Program-made: the position numbers and the translations under genes | Shown: positions 24,414 through 35,473 of the stretch, one piece after another | How positions within the stretch are numbered: the first letter of the stretch is position 1 | Layout of the letters: the number at the start of each line of letters is the position of its first letter | DNA from: Gliomastix tumulicola | Taxonomy: Eukaryota > Ascomycota > Sordariomycetes > Hypocreales > Bionectriaceae | Assembly (NCBI GenBank): GCA_001599755.1 | Contig: BCHX01000004.1 | Span: forward strand, 2,728,001 to 2,792,000 | DNA length: 64,000 nucleotides | Direction of reading: 5' to 3' | The notes under the pieces: model-generated | Told to the model about the DNA's origin: nothing | Databases searched by the model: none | What the model saw: only the letters and a program-made list of their open reading frames with translations

Positions 24414-25152
24414 GTCTTCTGATTCGGCCAGGATTGCCGATGTAGCTGCAGGTCTGATATGGGCTGGTTGTTGAGAGAGAGCGGGTTATGAGACCGTGTG
24501 CGATCCCACTAGGAGGACAGAGAGAGAGAAAAAAAAACGAGCGTATGAGGCGGTCGGCGAGGAGAATAGGTGAAAGTGGTTTGACGTCGCGACCTAGGTT
24601 GCCCCCCGCATGATCTAGATTCTAAGGGTAACGCGGGAATGTTGCTCTCGGGGTCTCGGCCGTGGCAGTGTGCGAAGGCGGGAGGAGAGGCCCAGGACTT
24701 GCCGGTCGATTGGCTTCGCAGGAGGGACGCGCGGGAGAGTCTCGGCTGGGTGTTGACGAGGAGGTCGGGTCGCCGCGTTTAGAGCTGAGTATTGCCGAAC
24801 GCTATTTGCGAGGAGATGGTGTGGGCGAGATAATGGCTACGGTGGACAGGAGGAAGCAATGCCCGAAGATAGTCGTGTGGTGCGGGTTGGGGTGGGATGG
24901 CGAATCGCTAGGCAGAGCTGGACGAACAAACCCCTCCAATCAGTTCGCCAAGCAGCCTGATCACCTACCCTGGAGGCTGCACCCTGATCGGCGGCAGGTT
25001 TTGCCGATCCCGGTTATGCTGATGAATTACAGGTACCCTGGAGGCCGTAATTTCAGATCCAAGGCATATCGGTTCAATAGGAAATCACATTACTTACAAC
25101 CCGGTGCTCCCTCCCATTCTTATTGCATCGGAATTTCCAATGCTGCCTGAAT
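24414..25152. promoter_or_regulatory. Divergent intergenic region, CK2 beta / JmjC protein
   Basis: A 739-bp gap lies between two divergent start codons, so both promoters should be here. One plus-strand frame of 162 codons crosses it but lacks any family resemblance and is judged spurious. Confidence 0.45.
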
Positions 25153-26190
25153 ATGAATAGGAAGGCCATTTTAGCCGGTGCTTCCCGGTCTTTGAGGTCC
25201 AATCTTTGTATAACCGTCCGACACTACTCCCAGATCAGAGCAACACCCACAGCAGCAGCTCATACGGACATCGCGACATTCAGAGACCAAGCTTTCAAAC
25301 CAGAGAAGCCACTGTTCCTCCCAAGTAATTCGCCTCTGACAGATGATCTCCCTGCAGTCTCACGCTGGTTTACTCCATCACTACAGAGAGACCCCCGTAA
25401 GGGTGACCATGTAGCCCCATCAAGGCTCTCATCATATCTCGACGACCACCTGGAATGGACATTCCCTTACGAGCTAGTTGTGAGTCATGCGCCCGGGGGC
25501 TTCTCAGGGCTGACTGCCTTCCGAGACTGGCTGCTCCAGAGCAAAGACTTCACAGACCAGATCCTAGCAGGCATCGTCCAGTCCGCCACAGAGGAGTCCC
25601 AAGACCGGACCTTCTTCCAGCTCGAAGCCCCATTAAAGCTCCTCCAGAGCGCGCTGCGATTCAACGCCGAGCATGGTTCTGAGAAGACATCGCCCGTGCA
25701 GCTGTACATTGCCCAGTCACTGCTCGGGGATCTGCCACCAGCCTTGCAGGCTGACCTCCCGACGCCGGAGCTCGTCAAGAGTGCTGGTAAAGGGGACGTG
25801 TATAGCTCGAGCGTGTGGCTCGGCACGGAGCCTACCTTCACGCCGTTGCATCGGGACCCTAATCCGAACCTTTTCTGCCAGCTGTGTAGTCGGAAGACGG
25901 TGAGATTACTACCGCCGGCAGTGGGCGACCAGGTCTTCTTCGAGGTGCAAGTGCAGATCAGGCAGCATGGGAGCAGTCGCATCAGAAGCGCAGAGATGAT
26001 GGAAGGTCAGGAGCGAGAAGCCCTTCACGATGCAGTCTGGGAGGCCAAAGACGTCGTGGCCGAGCACATGCAAGAGGCTGAGCTGGGGCCGGGAGAGGCA
26101 TTGTTCATCCCCAAGGGATGGTGGCACTCAGTCAAGAGTAGCTACTCGAGGGGCCATCTGAATGGCTCAGTAAATTGGTGGTTCCGCTAA
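25153..26190 (+). CDS. JmjC/cupin-8 domain protein, probable Fe(II)/2-oxoglutarate oxygenase
   Basis: An intronless frame encodes 345 residues from the first ATG. The N terminus (MNRKAILAGASRSLRSN, then HYS) is basic, rich in Ser/Arg/Ala and free of acidic residues, which looks like a mitochondrial presequence. The C-terminal half contains a JmjC-type iron site: H233 and D235 in PLHRDPNPN and a distal H325 in KGWWHSVKS, preceded by GEALFIPKGWW. Nearby Asn and Lys residues could bind 2-oxoglutarate. The family includes protein and tRNA hydroxylases; the substrate here is not known. Mitochondrial location is inferred from composition only. The gene is convergent with its right neighbour, with about 215 bp between stop codons. 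Confidence 0.82.
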   Translation: MNRKAILAGASRSLRSNLCITVRHYSQIRATPTAAAHTDIATFRDQAFKPEKPLFLPSNSPLTDDLPAVSRWFTPSLQRDPRKGDHVAPSRLSSYLDDHLEWTFPYELVVSHAPGGFSGLTAFRDWLLQSKDFTDQILAGIVQSATEESQDRTFFQLEAPLKLLQSALRFNAEHGSEKTSPVQLYIAQSLLGDLPPALQADLPTPELVKSAGKGDVYSSSVWLGTEPTFTPLHRDPNPNLFCQLCSRKTVRLLPPAVGDQVFFEVQVQIRQHGSSRIRSAEMMEGQEREALHDAVWEAKDVVAEHMQEAELGPGEALFIPKGWWHSVKSSYSRGHLNGSVNWWFR

Positions 26191-26404
26191 TGCAGCTCGC
26201 TGAGGAAAATAATCCCCGACTATGAAGAGAGACTATTCTCACAACATCCCAACAGTTCGATCCATCTTGCGCTTGCCGCTCCTCCTCCTCTCTCTAGAAT
26301 CCCAGATAGTGTTACAAATCCTCAACGCCGTCTTTATTTCCAAAATACACAAATGCCTCCTCGCTCCCTGCTAGCAGATTTTGACACGGGTCATTTCTTC
26401 CCCT

Positions 26405-27330
26405 TTAAGTCTCCTTCGGCTTGCAGAAGGTCCAGTTGACGTAGCCAATGGGCCACAGATGCATCTCCCTGCCGCTTGTCATCTCCCAGTTGCTAGTGTC
26501 GACACCAGAGTCACGGAATAGTGCCTCAAGCTCGTCGGGCTCTCGAGTGCGCAGCGACGAGACCCATCCGTCGAAGACCAGGACAGGGGGGATGATGGGA
26601 ATGATCCAGGTGAAGATAAAGGTAGCCGGCGACCTCCACTTGAGCGCGTAGAACGGAGCCGCGAGGATGACGCCGAAGGGCAACAGACTGGTCGCGACGA
26701 AGCTGTTGAAGCTGCGATCCTGCAGCTCAAAAATGGCAAACGCCTGGTTCGTACGGACAGCATCGCGGAAGATATCGGTCGCCAGCTTGTCGTCGAAGTG
26801 ATGGAAGGCAAGATTGAAGATGCGCAGGAGCTTCTTGCCGTCACTTCGCCGGACGAGGCTGGGCGGTGCCTTGCTCGCGTCCACAGGCTCAGGGACGTAT
26901 GTGATGTGCTCGTTCTTCTTGGCGAACTTCTCCCACGACGCGACGTTGGGGTGGATATCGGTGAGGACGAAGTCGACAGGCTCCTCGTTCTTGCTGCGCA
27001 GGTGGCCGTTGACCTCGCGCTCGATGGAAGGCGTGGGACCTCCAGCTCCGGCGCAGAAGTCGACAAAGGTGTATTGGGACAGCGAGGATCCCAGCTCACG
27101 GATGAGAAGCTGGGCAACGACTCGGGCGGGCGACAGGATCTGGAAGAAGGGCAGGGACATGTTCCAAGTCGTCATGAGCGTGGCCTGGACGACGCGACGG
27201 AGCACGGGCGGGAACCTGCAGAAGGGGTCAGTCGCTAACCTAGCTGGCTTGCGGTCCAAATCGGGGGCAGCGCTTACCATGGCTGGTCGTCGATCTCGAA
27301 GAGATGCATGCGGGGGAGTAGAGGCGCCAT
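26405..27330 (-). CDS. Conserved fungal protein with SAM-methyltransferase-like fold and hydrophobic segments
   Basis: Two exons, 27330-27278 and 27215-26405, with a 62-bp intron, give 287 residues starting MAPLLPRMHLFEIDDQPW. Residues 67-80 (TFVDFCAGAGGPTP) resemble a glycine-rich SAM-binding loop, followed by an acidic VLTDIHPN and an aromatic FNLAFHHFDD segment where many class I methyltransferases keep their core strands. Unlike soluble enzymes it has two strongly hydrophobic stretches, about 195-240 (LLPFGVILAAPFYAL and FIFTWIIPIIPPVLVF), that could associate with membranes. It ends with a motif about writing to a defined partner that I cannot identify. I recognise it as a widespread uncharacterised fungal family but know no demonstrated function. 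Confidence 0.75.
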
Positions 27331-27851
27331 GACGGTCGACGTTGATGATCAAGCTGTCGACGTATGTTGCTGGTGAAGGAGGAGGGAACAAGTCGGTTGG
27401 ACAGCTGGGCGTCGGCGTTTGTTGGTGGGGATGGAGACCGGAACTCGCTGCTCTGAAGCAACCCGAGACCGATTCTGGACTCTGTACTGCCCTCAGTGTT
27501 CAATTGATAAGGGGAATGAGCAAATTACGCGGGGGGACTAGTATGGAAGAGAAATACGTTCATCAAACCGATGTTTGGGCTCTGTCGACATCACCCACAA
27601 GCTTGCGTAAAGGTACTATTCAACGAAGACGTCAAACAACAGGGAAAGGATCGGCGACTACTACATAATGCAGGTGCAGCTTTTGGGAATGTTGCTGACT
27701 AAGGCACGTAGACGAAACCACCCCCTGTTCTACCTACGCCTATTATTCCTCTTCTCGGATGACGAGCCTCGAATTATTCGCGAATTGAACTCTGTATGGC
27801 TGCGGCCTCTAAAATCTATGAATGCCATTGCTTTGGTATGAAATTTATCCT
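27331..27851. other. Intergenic region
   Basis: This 521-bp stretch lies between two minus-strand genes and contains the promoter of the SAM-fold protein gene and the 3' flank of the RanGTP-binding-like gene. No credible gene was found. Confidence 0.45.
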
Positions 27852-29839
27852 TCAATCCTCTGTCTCTGAGGGTTTGTCAGAATAGGGGTCAAACCCGACC
27901 TTTCTTTTCACCTCATCCCGAACCCTTGCCCCAGCTTCCCCGGCAAGCCCCGTGGTTGATGTTTGCTCCAAGAAAAAGGTCAAGATATGATCGGGGATAG
28001 ACAAATGCGGAGCTTGTTGGAATTCCTGGAGGCTCGCTAGGCGGATCAGCATCTCGAGCAGAGACAGAGACGTGGTTATGGCCCCGAATGGCGAACGCGT
28101 CACGAAGTCACCGTCTTCCTTGGAGCCCTTGTCGTGGATTTTCGTATGATCGATAGCAGACGCCTTGTTCGAAGGGCTCACGCTCTCCGTGGGTCGTAAG
28201 GACAGACCTCTGATTTGGGCCTCAAGCTGGGAATCTATGGAAGGACGGCCAGAGGTCGGCTTGGCGCGAATTGCACGCGTCTCGCTGACATCGGCATGTT
28301 CCTCTGCCTCAGTTCCAGAATCAGAGTCTTGTCCGGTGTCCTCGTCCAGTTGAAACATCTCCATGGCAATCCAGTCTGGGTCTAGGTGCTTCGGAAATAG
28401 CTTTTGAGGATGCTTTGGCTGCGACAAGTCTTTGCCAGTGGGCAAGCCTTCGTCATAGCCGGGCAGACCACCCCCTAGTTGTTGGTCGAGTAAAGATTGC
28501 TCGTCCAAATCCTCGCTGTCGCTGTCGGAGGCCCCTTGGCTGTCCCTGATTGTTTTCCGTTTCTCACTTTCGGATGCAGCAGGTGCCGCTGAGTCAGAAG
28601 GCATCGAGCTGCTGTCACGCTTGAGCAATAGCACCGGACGGTTTCCCCCTTCCGTGTCCTGCGAAATATTCAGGAGTTTCCCGCTGTCCGTATAGAACAG
28701 CTTGGACAGCTGGTCAACGGAGATAGTCTCTCGGATGCCGGCCCTAGTGACTCCTTCGAACGAAGCTGCTTCCTCATCATCGGCGTGGACACGGCCATCG
28801 TCCAGGTCCTCGATGATCTCCAGGTAATACGAGAATTCAGGCTCAAGCTCAAGCTCACCAGCCACCACGCCGGAGTCACGGCCAGCAAAACTCTGAGGGG
28901 CACGGCACAGACGAACGCGGGCTTTGTGGATGATCTCTTGCCAAAGGGGTTTCCTGTCCCTTTCGCCGAGCCCATAGGCGGTTGTCGTCGGCGCTGATTC
29001 GCGTTTGCTGTCCTGGCCTGGTTGACACGTTGACTCGGCAGACCCATTTCCAGTCGTGGACGCGTGCCCGACGAATAACATGTACAGCGTGAGGCCGAAG
29101 GCAGGCCCAATCTGCACCGGCTGGGTGGGATGCTGAGAATGGTGAGTGTCGCCGACGGTGAGGAGCGTGCTGGCTTGCAGAAGTCTCGAGGGCGAAATGG
29201 TTGGGGGCATGGACGTTGAGAGTGTCTCTCCGGAGGCCGTGATCGCTAGCTGAATGAAGGGAGTTTCACGATCTATACGGCTGAGCAGCGCGCTCAGATC
29301 TGTCATGAGTCTTTGGATCTGTCGGCTCTTGGTGTCGGAGTCGTTGGTCTTCGTGTTGATAGGGCCAGCATTCTCCTGGCGAATGGCAAGGGCTTCCGTT
29401 CGTTGCCCTAGAGCGTCGATTTCCTGGCGGAGGGACTTGGTCAAGGGGAGTGCTGAATCGAGAAAGACGTTACCTCGACCAGATCTAGGCACATTGTGTC
29501 AAGTTAGAGCCAGTTTGGTCTTTGGGTTAGAATGAGGGCTCACTTGAGCTCAATGAGGTCAAAGGCTGGCGAGATGACCTGCCGATGGCCAGGGTTAGCT
29601 GGGTTCCAAGAGACTCAATGACTCTGGTGTGCTGCTTGGCGCTTGTCGGTCATAGGTACCCTGAGTTTTCCCTCAAGAAGCTGTTGTTGGGCTTTGAGTT
29701 GGGTGTGAAGTTCCGGGTTCCCGATCGAGTTCAAGAGCCGGGAACATTGGTTGATTGCATAGCTGGAGGTGAGGGCGATACCGGAACGGATCGCGTATCT
29801 CATGGCTTGAGAGCCGAGAGCTGCCAAAAATTCATCCAT
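27852..29839 (-). CDS. RanGTP-binding family protein (fungal)
   Basis: Three exons, 29839-29660, 29578-29544 and 29484-27852, join in phase to 615 residues. The second exon is only 35 nt (VISPAFDLIEL). The N terminus (MDEFLAALGSQAMRYAIRSG, then ALTSSYAINQCSRLL) and the junction segment leading to SGRGNVFLDSALPLTKSLR match the fungal family described as RanGTP-binding. The middle and C-terminal parts are acidic and Ser/Asp-rich (SDSDSEDLDEQSLLDQQLGG), with little predicted fold. The family name rests on a fungal Ran-interacting protein; the cellular role of this orthologue is not established. It is divergent from SUP35. Recognition is from the N-terminal 100 residues only. Confidence 0.75.
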
Positions 29840-30811
29840 CTCGCGCGCCGTGAAGAAGTATCATGATGGAGTCGGGTTGCGGACGCGTTTCACGAGACGT
29901 TGTAGTAGAAAAGGTACAATTTCTGGGTGGTGTGCAAGAGGAGGATGGTCCTGGTCCCCAGTTTATTCATGTTCACGGTAATTGTGCCACAAAGCAGAGG
30001 AGGGATTGGATGAAAATAAATGATTGGAGTTTGTGCTACGTACTTGTGTGTTGTGCGCAAGTGATTGCAGCGAATGCTATCGTGTGAAAATGAACCATAG
30101 ACCGCCTTCTAAGCTCCCTGACGTCTCCAGTTCTCCTTTGGGCAACGATACATGCGATAACAGGGCGATGAATGGAGGGGCAGAAGAAAATGGACAATGG
30201 ACAGTGCATGAGGACTCCTCGCACGTTCGTTGGGAGTCATCCTATCATGGGTACCTAATGCCGTGCCTCAGGGTGACTCATTACTGCGACTGGGTAGGCT
30301 CTTTGAGACGCGCGCCGATGTCATAGGAAACATATGATGGTACTCGGGTGGCAACGAGCCGAGCGAACCAAGGGAAGCCCTGCTGGATGCCTAGATTCCC
30401 TCAGGTATACTCCTGCCTCATGTATCTTTGTTGTGCGCTGCGCCTCCACGGGGCAGCACCGTGCGAGATGCACGGTATTGACCCCGCCATCAGGTCGCAG
30501 CATTCACAGATTGACTTGGACTTAGTGGGGCTTCAATTCTTTCCATCAACATACGTCTTCTTGCGGCGACATTTGACCCATACGAGCTCCTTGTTTGTAT
30601 AAGGGTCGAGTCGTAATCTTGTCATTTCAGGTGGCTAGAATAGAGCGCGCATCCCGCTGTCTATCGTTCCATCCTCCCTCTGTGCGACTCACCAGCCAAA
30701 GACACCCCGCTCGCTACAGACGCCAACCGCCTCGATTTGCGCGATAGCGACTCGACGCCTCTCGAACTCCCTTCGAATACCATCGTCTCAGTCCTCACCT
30801 ATACAATCACC
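29840..30811. promoter_or_regulatory. Divergent intergenic region, RanGTP-binding protein / SUP35
   Basis: This 972-bp gap separates two divergent start codons. The right 150 bp are pyrimidine-rich with CACC and CTC clusters, as in leaders of highly expressed fungal translation genes. No coding frame in it is credible. Confidence 0.45.
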
Positions 30812-33102
30812 ATGTCGCACCTGAACTCGTGGGAGGACGACCCTGCTGCCCAGGACGAGAACCTCTCTCGCCAGACGCAGCAGCAGCTCAACATCAACCC
30901 CGCCCAAGCACAAGCACAGGGTGGATTCCGACCGGGCGTTGCTTCTTTCCAGCCAGGCGCACAGTCCTTCACCCCGGGCCAGCCTTACGGCGCCGGCGGC
31001 TACGGTGGACAGCAGTACCAGCAGCAGCAGCAGCAGCAATACTATCAGCAAGGCTATTATCCTCAGTATGGTGGCCAGCAGGGCTACAACCAGCAGCAAT
31101 ACGGTGGTGGCTTCAGTCAGGGCTACCAGCAAGGCTATAGTGGTAAGGCTCCATGATATATTTTATGACTGGACTACCCAGCTGACCAGTCTCCTCAGGT
31201 GGCGGTTTCCCTCAGTACGGCCAGCAACAATACCAACAGCCCGCCCAACAGCCCGCCCAACAGCCCGCCCAACAGCCCGCACAGGCTGCCGCTCCTGCCG
31301 CTCCCTCCGCTACCACACCCGCCGCCCCCGCGGAGCAGCCCGCTGAGGCACCGAAGGCGCCTCAGGCTACTCTGTCAAAGGAGAGTGGAACCAAGGTGCT
31401 CACAATTGGAGGAGGAGGAGACTCAAAGCCCAAGACGAAAGTGCTGTCCATAGGAGGATCGGCAGCGACTAGCAAGCCCAAGGAGGAGGCCAAGACGGAG
31501 CCAACCGACGAGCCGGAGGCTGGACAGAAGACCACAGCGGCCAAGGCCATCGAGAAGACGGGCGAAAAGGCGGGCAAGGCTGCCGCTGGCTCAGCCAAGA
31601 CTTCTGGCAAGACCTCTCCCACCTCGTCTGGCCGGTCCAGCCCTGTTGAAACTAGGGAGAAGAAAGCCCAGCGGGATGTCGACGCCGTACAAAAGGAGCA
31701 GGCCGCAGACGTCGACGACGACACTCTGCAGGAGATTTACGGAAAGGAGCACGTGAACATCATCTTCATTGGGCACGTCGATGCTGGAAAGTCTACTCTT
31801 GGTGGCTCGATTCTCTGGACTACCGGTATGGTAGACGAGCGTACCATGGACAAGTACAAGAAGGAAGCCAAGGACCTGGGACGTGAGTCTTGGTACCTCT
31901 CCTGGGTCATGGACCTGACCAAGGAGGAGCGATCCAAGGGAAAGACGGTCGAGGTCGGCCGAGGCTTTTTCGAGACGGAGAAGCGACGATACAGTATCCT
32001 GGATGCCCCCGGGCACAAGACCTATGTCCCGTCGATGATTGGAGGAGCATCACAGGCCGATGTTGGTATTCTGGTCATCTCGGCTCGCAAAGGCGAGTAC
32101 GAAACCGGTTTCGAGAGAGGAGGTCAGACCCGTGAGCATGCCATGCTTGCCAAGACCCAGGGTGTCAACAAGCTCGTTGTGGCCATCAACAAGATGGATG
32201 ACACCACGGTCGGGTGGTCAGAGGACCGATACAAGGAGTGCACAACCAAGCTCTCGCAGTTCTTGAAGGGTACCGGGTACAACCTCAAGACGGACGTCTT
32301 CTTCATGCCTGTTGCCGCACAGATGTCCCTGAACATCAAGGACCGCCTCCCTGAGGGCATTGCGCCCTGGTGGAAGGGCCCATCTCTGCTAGAGTACCTG
32401 GATAACATGCAGGCTCTAGAGCGCAAGCTCAATGCACCCTTCATGATGCCGGTCAATGCCAAGTACCGCGATCTCGGCACAATGATTGATGGCAAGATCG
32501 AAGCTGGTGTCGTCAAGAAGAACATGTCCCTCGTCATGATGCCCCGGAAGGACAAGGTTGAAGTGTCTGCCGTCTACGGCGAGCAGGAAGATGAGGTGCC
32601 CATTGCTCAGTGCGGTGACCAGGTACGCCTTAGGCTAAAGGGCGTTGAGGAGGAAGACATTCTGCCTGGATTCGTGATCTGCTCGCCGAAGCGCCTCGTG
32701 CACTGCGTGGCAGAATTCGAGGCGCAGATCAGGATCCTTGACCTCAAGAGCATCCTCTCATCCGGATTCAACTGCGTGCTGCATGTGCACTCGGCTATTG
32801 AGGAGGTTACATTCGCAGCTCTCCTGCATAAGCTCCAGAAGGGCACCGGGCGCAAGAGCAAGGCGCCCCCGACACATGCCAAAAGGGGCGACAGCATCAT
32901 TGCCCGGCTGCAGGTGATTGGGGGAGCAGGCGCCGTCTGTGTGGAGAAATTCGAGGACTACCCGCAGATGGGCCGTTTCACGCTGAGAGACCAGGTAAGC
33001 TACGATCCGACTCTGCTCGTGCCATTTACCGGATTGCTAACAGGAGTCTAGGGCCAAACGATTGCCATCGGAAAGATCACGAAGCTTATCACGGACAACT
33101 AA
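30812..33102 (+). CDS. SUP35: Translation termination factor eRF3 (Sup35)
   Basis: Three exons, 30812-31142, 31199-32994 and 33052-33102, give 725 residues. Residues 1-130 are rich in Gln, Gly, Tyr and Asn with runs of Q and GYYPQYGGQQ-like repeats, the prion-like N domain of fungal Sup35. A Pro/Ala/Gln segment follows with four PAQQ-type repeats, then a charged Lys/Glu/Ala/Thr-rich M region. The GTPase domain begins near residue 295 with GHVDAGKS (about 302-309), DAPGHKTYVP, and NKMD; EF-Tu-like barrels complete the protein, ending KITKLITDN. eRF3 delivers eRF1 to stop codons using GTP. The last intron has a clear GCTAAC branch site, and the final exon is only 51 bp. Confidence 0.97.
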
Positions 33103-35473
33103 AAGGGGGGTAGAAGCGTGTGCCTCCGAGGAGGAGGAGGAGGGGGGGTAGAAAACGGGAAGGATATAGTAGGCTAGACGATAAGATGAATGAATATCTG
33201 GGACTTGTTACTCTGGGCAGACGGGCACGACATGATGCACGCCGCTTCCATGTGTGATGATCTGATGCCGTGAGTTCCGGTATTTAAATAGGGATGTGCC
33301 GCTGGGGTAGGATTCAGTGCATTAGGCTAACACAAAGTGCGACCAAAAGAAGCATGTGCAGAGGGCATCTGCGCGACACATCGTATGCTGCTCAGGAGAA
33401 GCAGCTTCCTCGCGTCTGAAGCCGCAATGAGAAGAAGAATCACGATTCACTCTAGACATTTGATGAATATCGAAACAGCTGTCGGCGGCGATACGGATGG
33501 CATGAGATGGACGAAAATGAGTCGGAGAAAGGTCCCGAAACGGGAGGACGGAGGGCCGATGCGATGGGGAACCGGAGGAGGTCGGGCCCACACGGATTTC
33601 AAGATGCGGTTCGGGCTCCCTCCGGACAGTGGCCGAGGCAGCCTCCCCAGGGTTGCAGCGAGTGCCTGTGCGTGGTGATTTCAGGATATTGGATGGGTGT
33701 CATGGTCAGCAGTCGTGTAAAGTGTCGCCGGGACTCGTATCGGGACAGAAGTGCCGTTTAGCCAGGGCGATCGTGAAGGTCTGCACTGTCGGGGGCAGGT
33801 CGTTTGGTGTCTGTGTGTGCTCTCGGGCCTGTTCCACGGAGGCTAATCATTCTTCCAACGCATGCGGTTGGAATATTGATGGGCCGGACGCTGATCCGCC
33901 GACGCCAGTTCCTGTTTCCAGAGTCCAGAGGAGCTGCATCACTCTTAGCCGGGTCGTCAGGTTGCTCGAGGTTTCAGATACCTGTTGGCCCAGGTTGGAG
34001 AAGGGGTGGCGTTAGCGAACGGTGGTTTTTGGAGGCAACGCGGGAGATGTCGGAACAGTTGGTGTCGTTCTGGAATTTTGAATTTGGAGTGCGACTCTCG
34101 CATCACGGCTTTTCACACGCCAATGCGGGGCAGGGCAAGAAAAAAAAAGGCTGTGACCCCCAATGAAAGATGAAAGGCCCGTCGGGTCTCTCTCTCTCTC
34201 CCTCAGCACTATCAGTGACGCCCGCCTTGCCCCAGCGTGTGGGACGTGGGAGGAGGAGGGAGGATCGCAGGCGCAAATGATTGGCCAGAAGGGGCACGTC
34301 ATGTCAGTGGGAATTGCACCGAGCCCCAAGTCTGTGCTTCGTGCCTTCGGGGGAAAGGGAGGCCCTGGCGCCTGGGTTTCGGCCGTTATCGTGAGCCTAC
34401 CCGGATGTTTCCCGCCAATGAGGCGTGCGCTGTGTGCTTACCCAAGGTACCATTGGGATTCTCGACCGTGGACGTCGGCGAAATGGAAGGCTGGGGAGGC
34501 GAATCAATTTAATGATTGATATTCATGCCGTGGCCTGTCCGTTTTCAGGCCATTTTGGCGGGCAAAAACACAGCACATCACGCCATCAGGTCAACAGAAC
34601 AGAGCCCTGGATGAAGTCTTTCCAGGCCGCCCGGAGAGCGTAGAGCGTAGAGCGTTGACTGCCTCTGGCCCTGAACCGGGGTAGAGCAGAATTTCGCGGG
34701 GTAGGACAGCCAAGGCCGTCCCCTGGCTCAGTGCTGGTGCTGGCCTGCTATCTCGATCTCGACCACGTTCCATTGTACTAGCAGTAGATCCAAACCGTAA
34801 AGGGGCGGTAAAGCCCAGCGCTGGCGCTCGCCGCTTCCGTCACCGTTCCTCGTGACCTCGCTCACGGGTGCCAGCAAAAACGAATGCATACTCTCAGTCG
34901 TGAACAAAGGAGGGGGAGATCAGTGACGTCTGTCCACTGCAACAGGTTTCTGGCATTTTTTTCTTAGTGAATATAAATACGGGTGAGGGGTACGAGGAGA
35001 CCTCGACACGAGGTACGACCGTAGACATCACCCCCAAATCACAGGCCGACGAGAACTGCACTCCCGGCATTGGCACAAGGCTTGCGACGTCAACGCCCAG
35101 CATTTCACTGACAAACGCTTCTCCAAAACCTGGTACGTGCCCCCTTATGCTCCTCAGAATCCATAATCGGGCTCCCGCCGTGTGAAAGTCTGCCCCAGGC
35201 CTTGGCGGCCGTGCGACTCGTTCCGAAGAATCCTCGTGTGCCGGGACCTCGACGTACGGGATAGCGCGATAGTAGACGCTCTTAGCTGACGTTTGCTGGC
35301 CAGTTCTATCCTCGGTCAGCGAGCACCAGGCCCAGAAGAGGCTGTGTATCTCCGTTGCCTTCTGCCCTACTAAGCACAACGCTTCCGAAAGGTTCCAGGC
35401 CACACGCCCCCCCTGCCATATCACACACCCCAAACTCGTCTTGAGAGTCGAAGCCTCGAAAGTTTATTAAACC
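33103..35473. other. Gene-free region between SUP35 and PCK1
   Basis: About 2.4 kb without a convincing gene. The left end has the SUP35 3' untranslated region. The right kilobase is likely the promoter and leader of PCK1, a gene known in fungi to be induced by acetate and repressed by glucose; I could not find unambiguous activator sites by eye. A 179-codon minus-strand frame near 34894-35433 has no family features. Confidence 0.45.

Noticed and set aside
24662..25150. 162-codon plus-strand frame ahead of the JmjC gene
   Set aside because: Gly/Arg-rich random composition inside a divergent promoter; no homologous motif.
25123..25152. Upstream extension of the JmjC protein
   Set aside because: The extension begins at TTG, not ATG. 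The ATG at 25153 gives a better N terminus.
34894..35433. 179-codon minus-strand frame upstream of PCK1
   Set aside because: No family features, and it lies in the likely PCK1 promoter.
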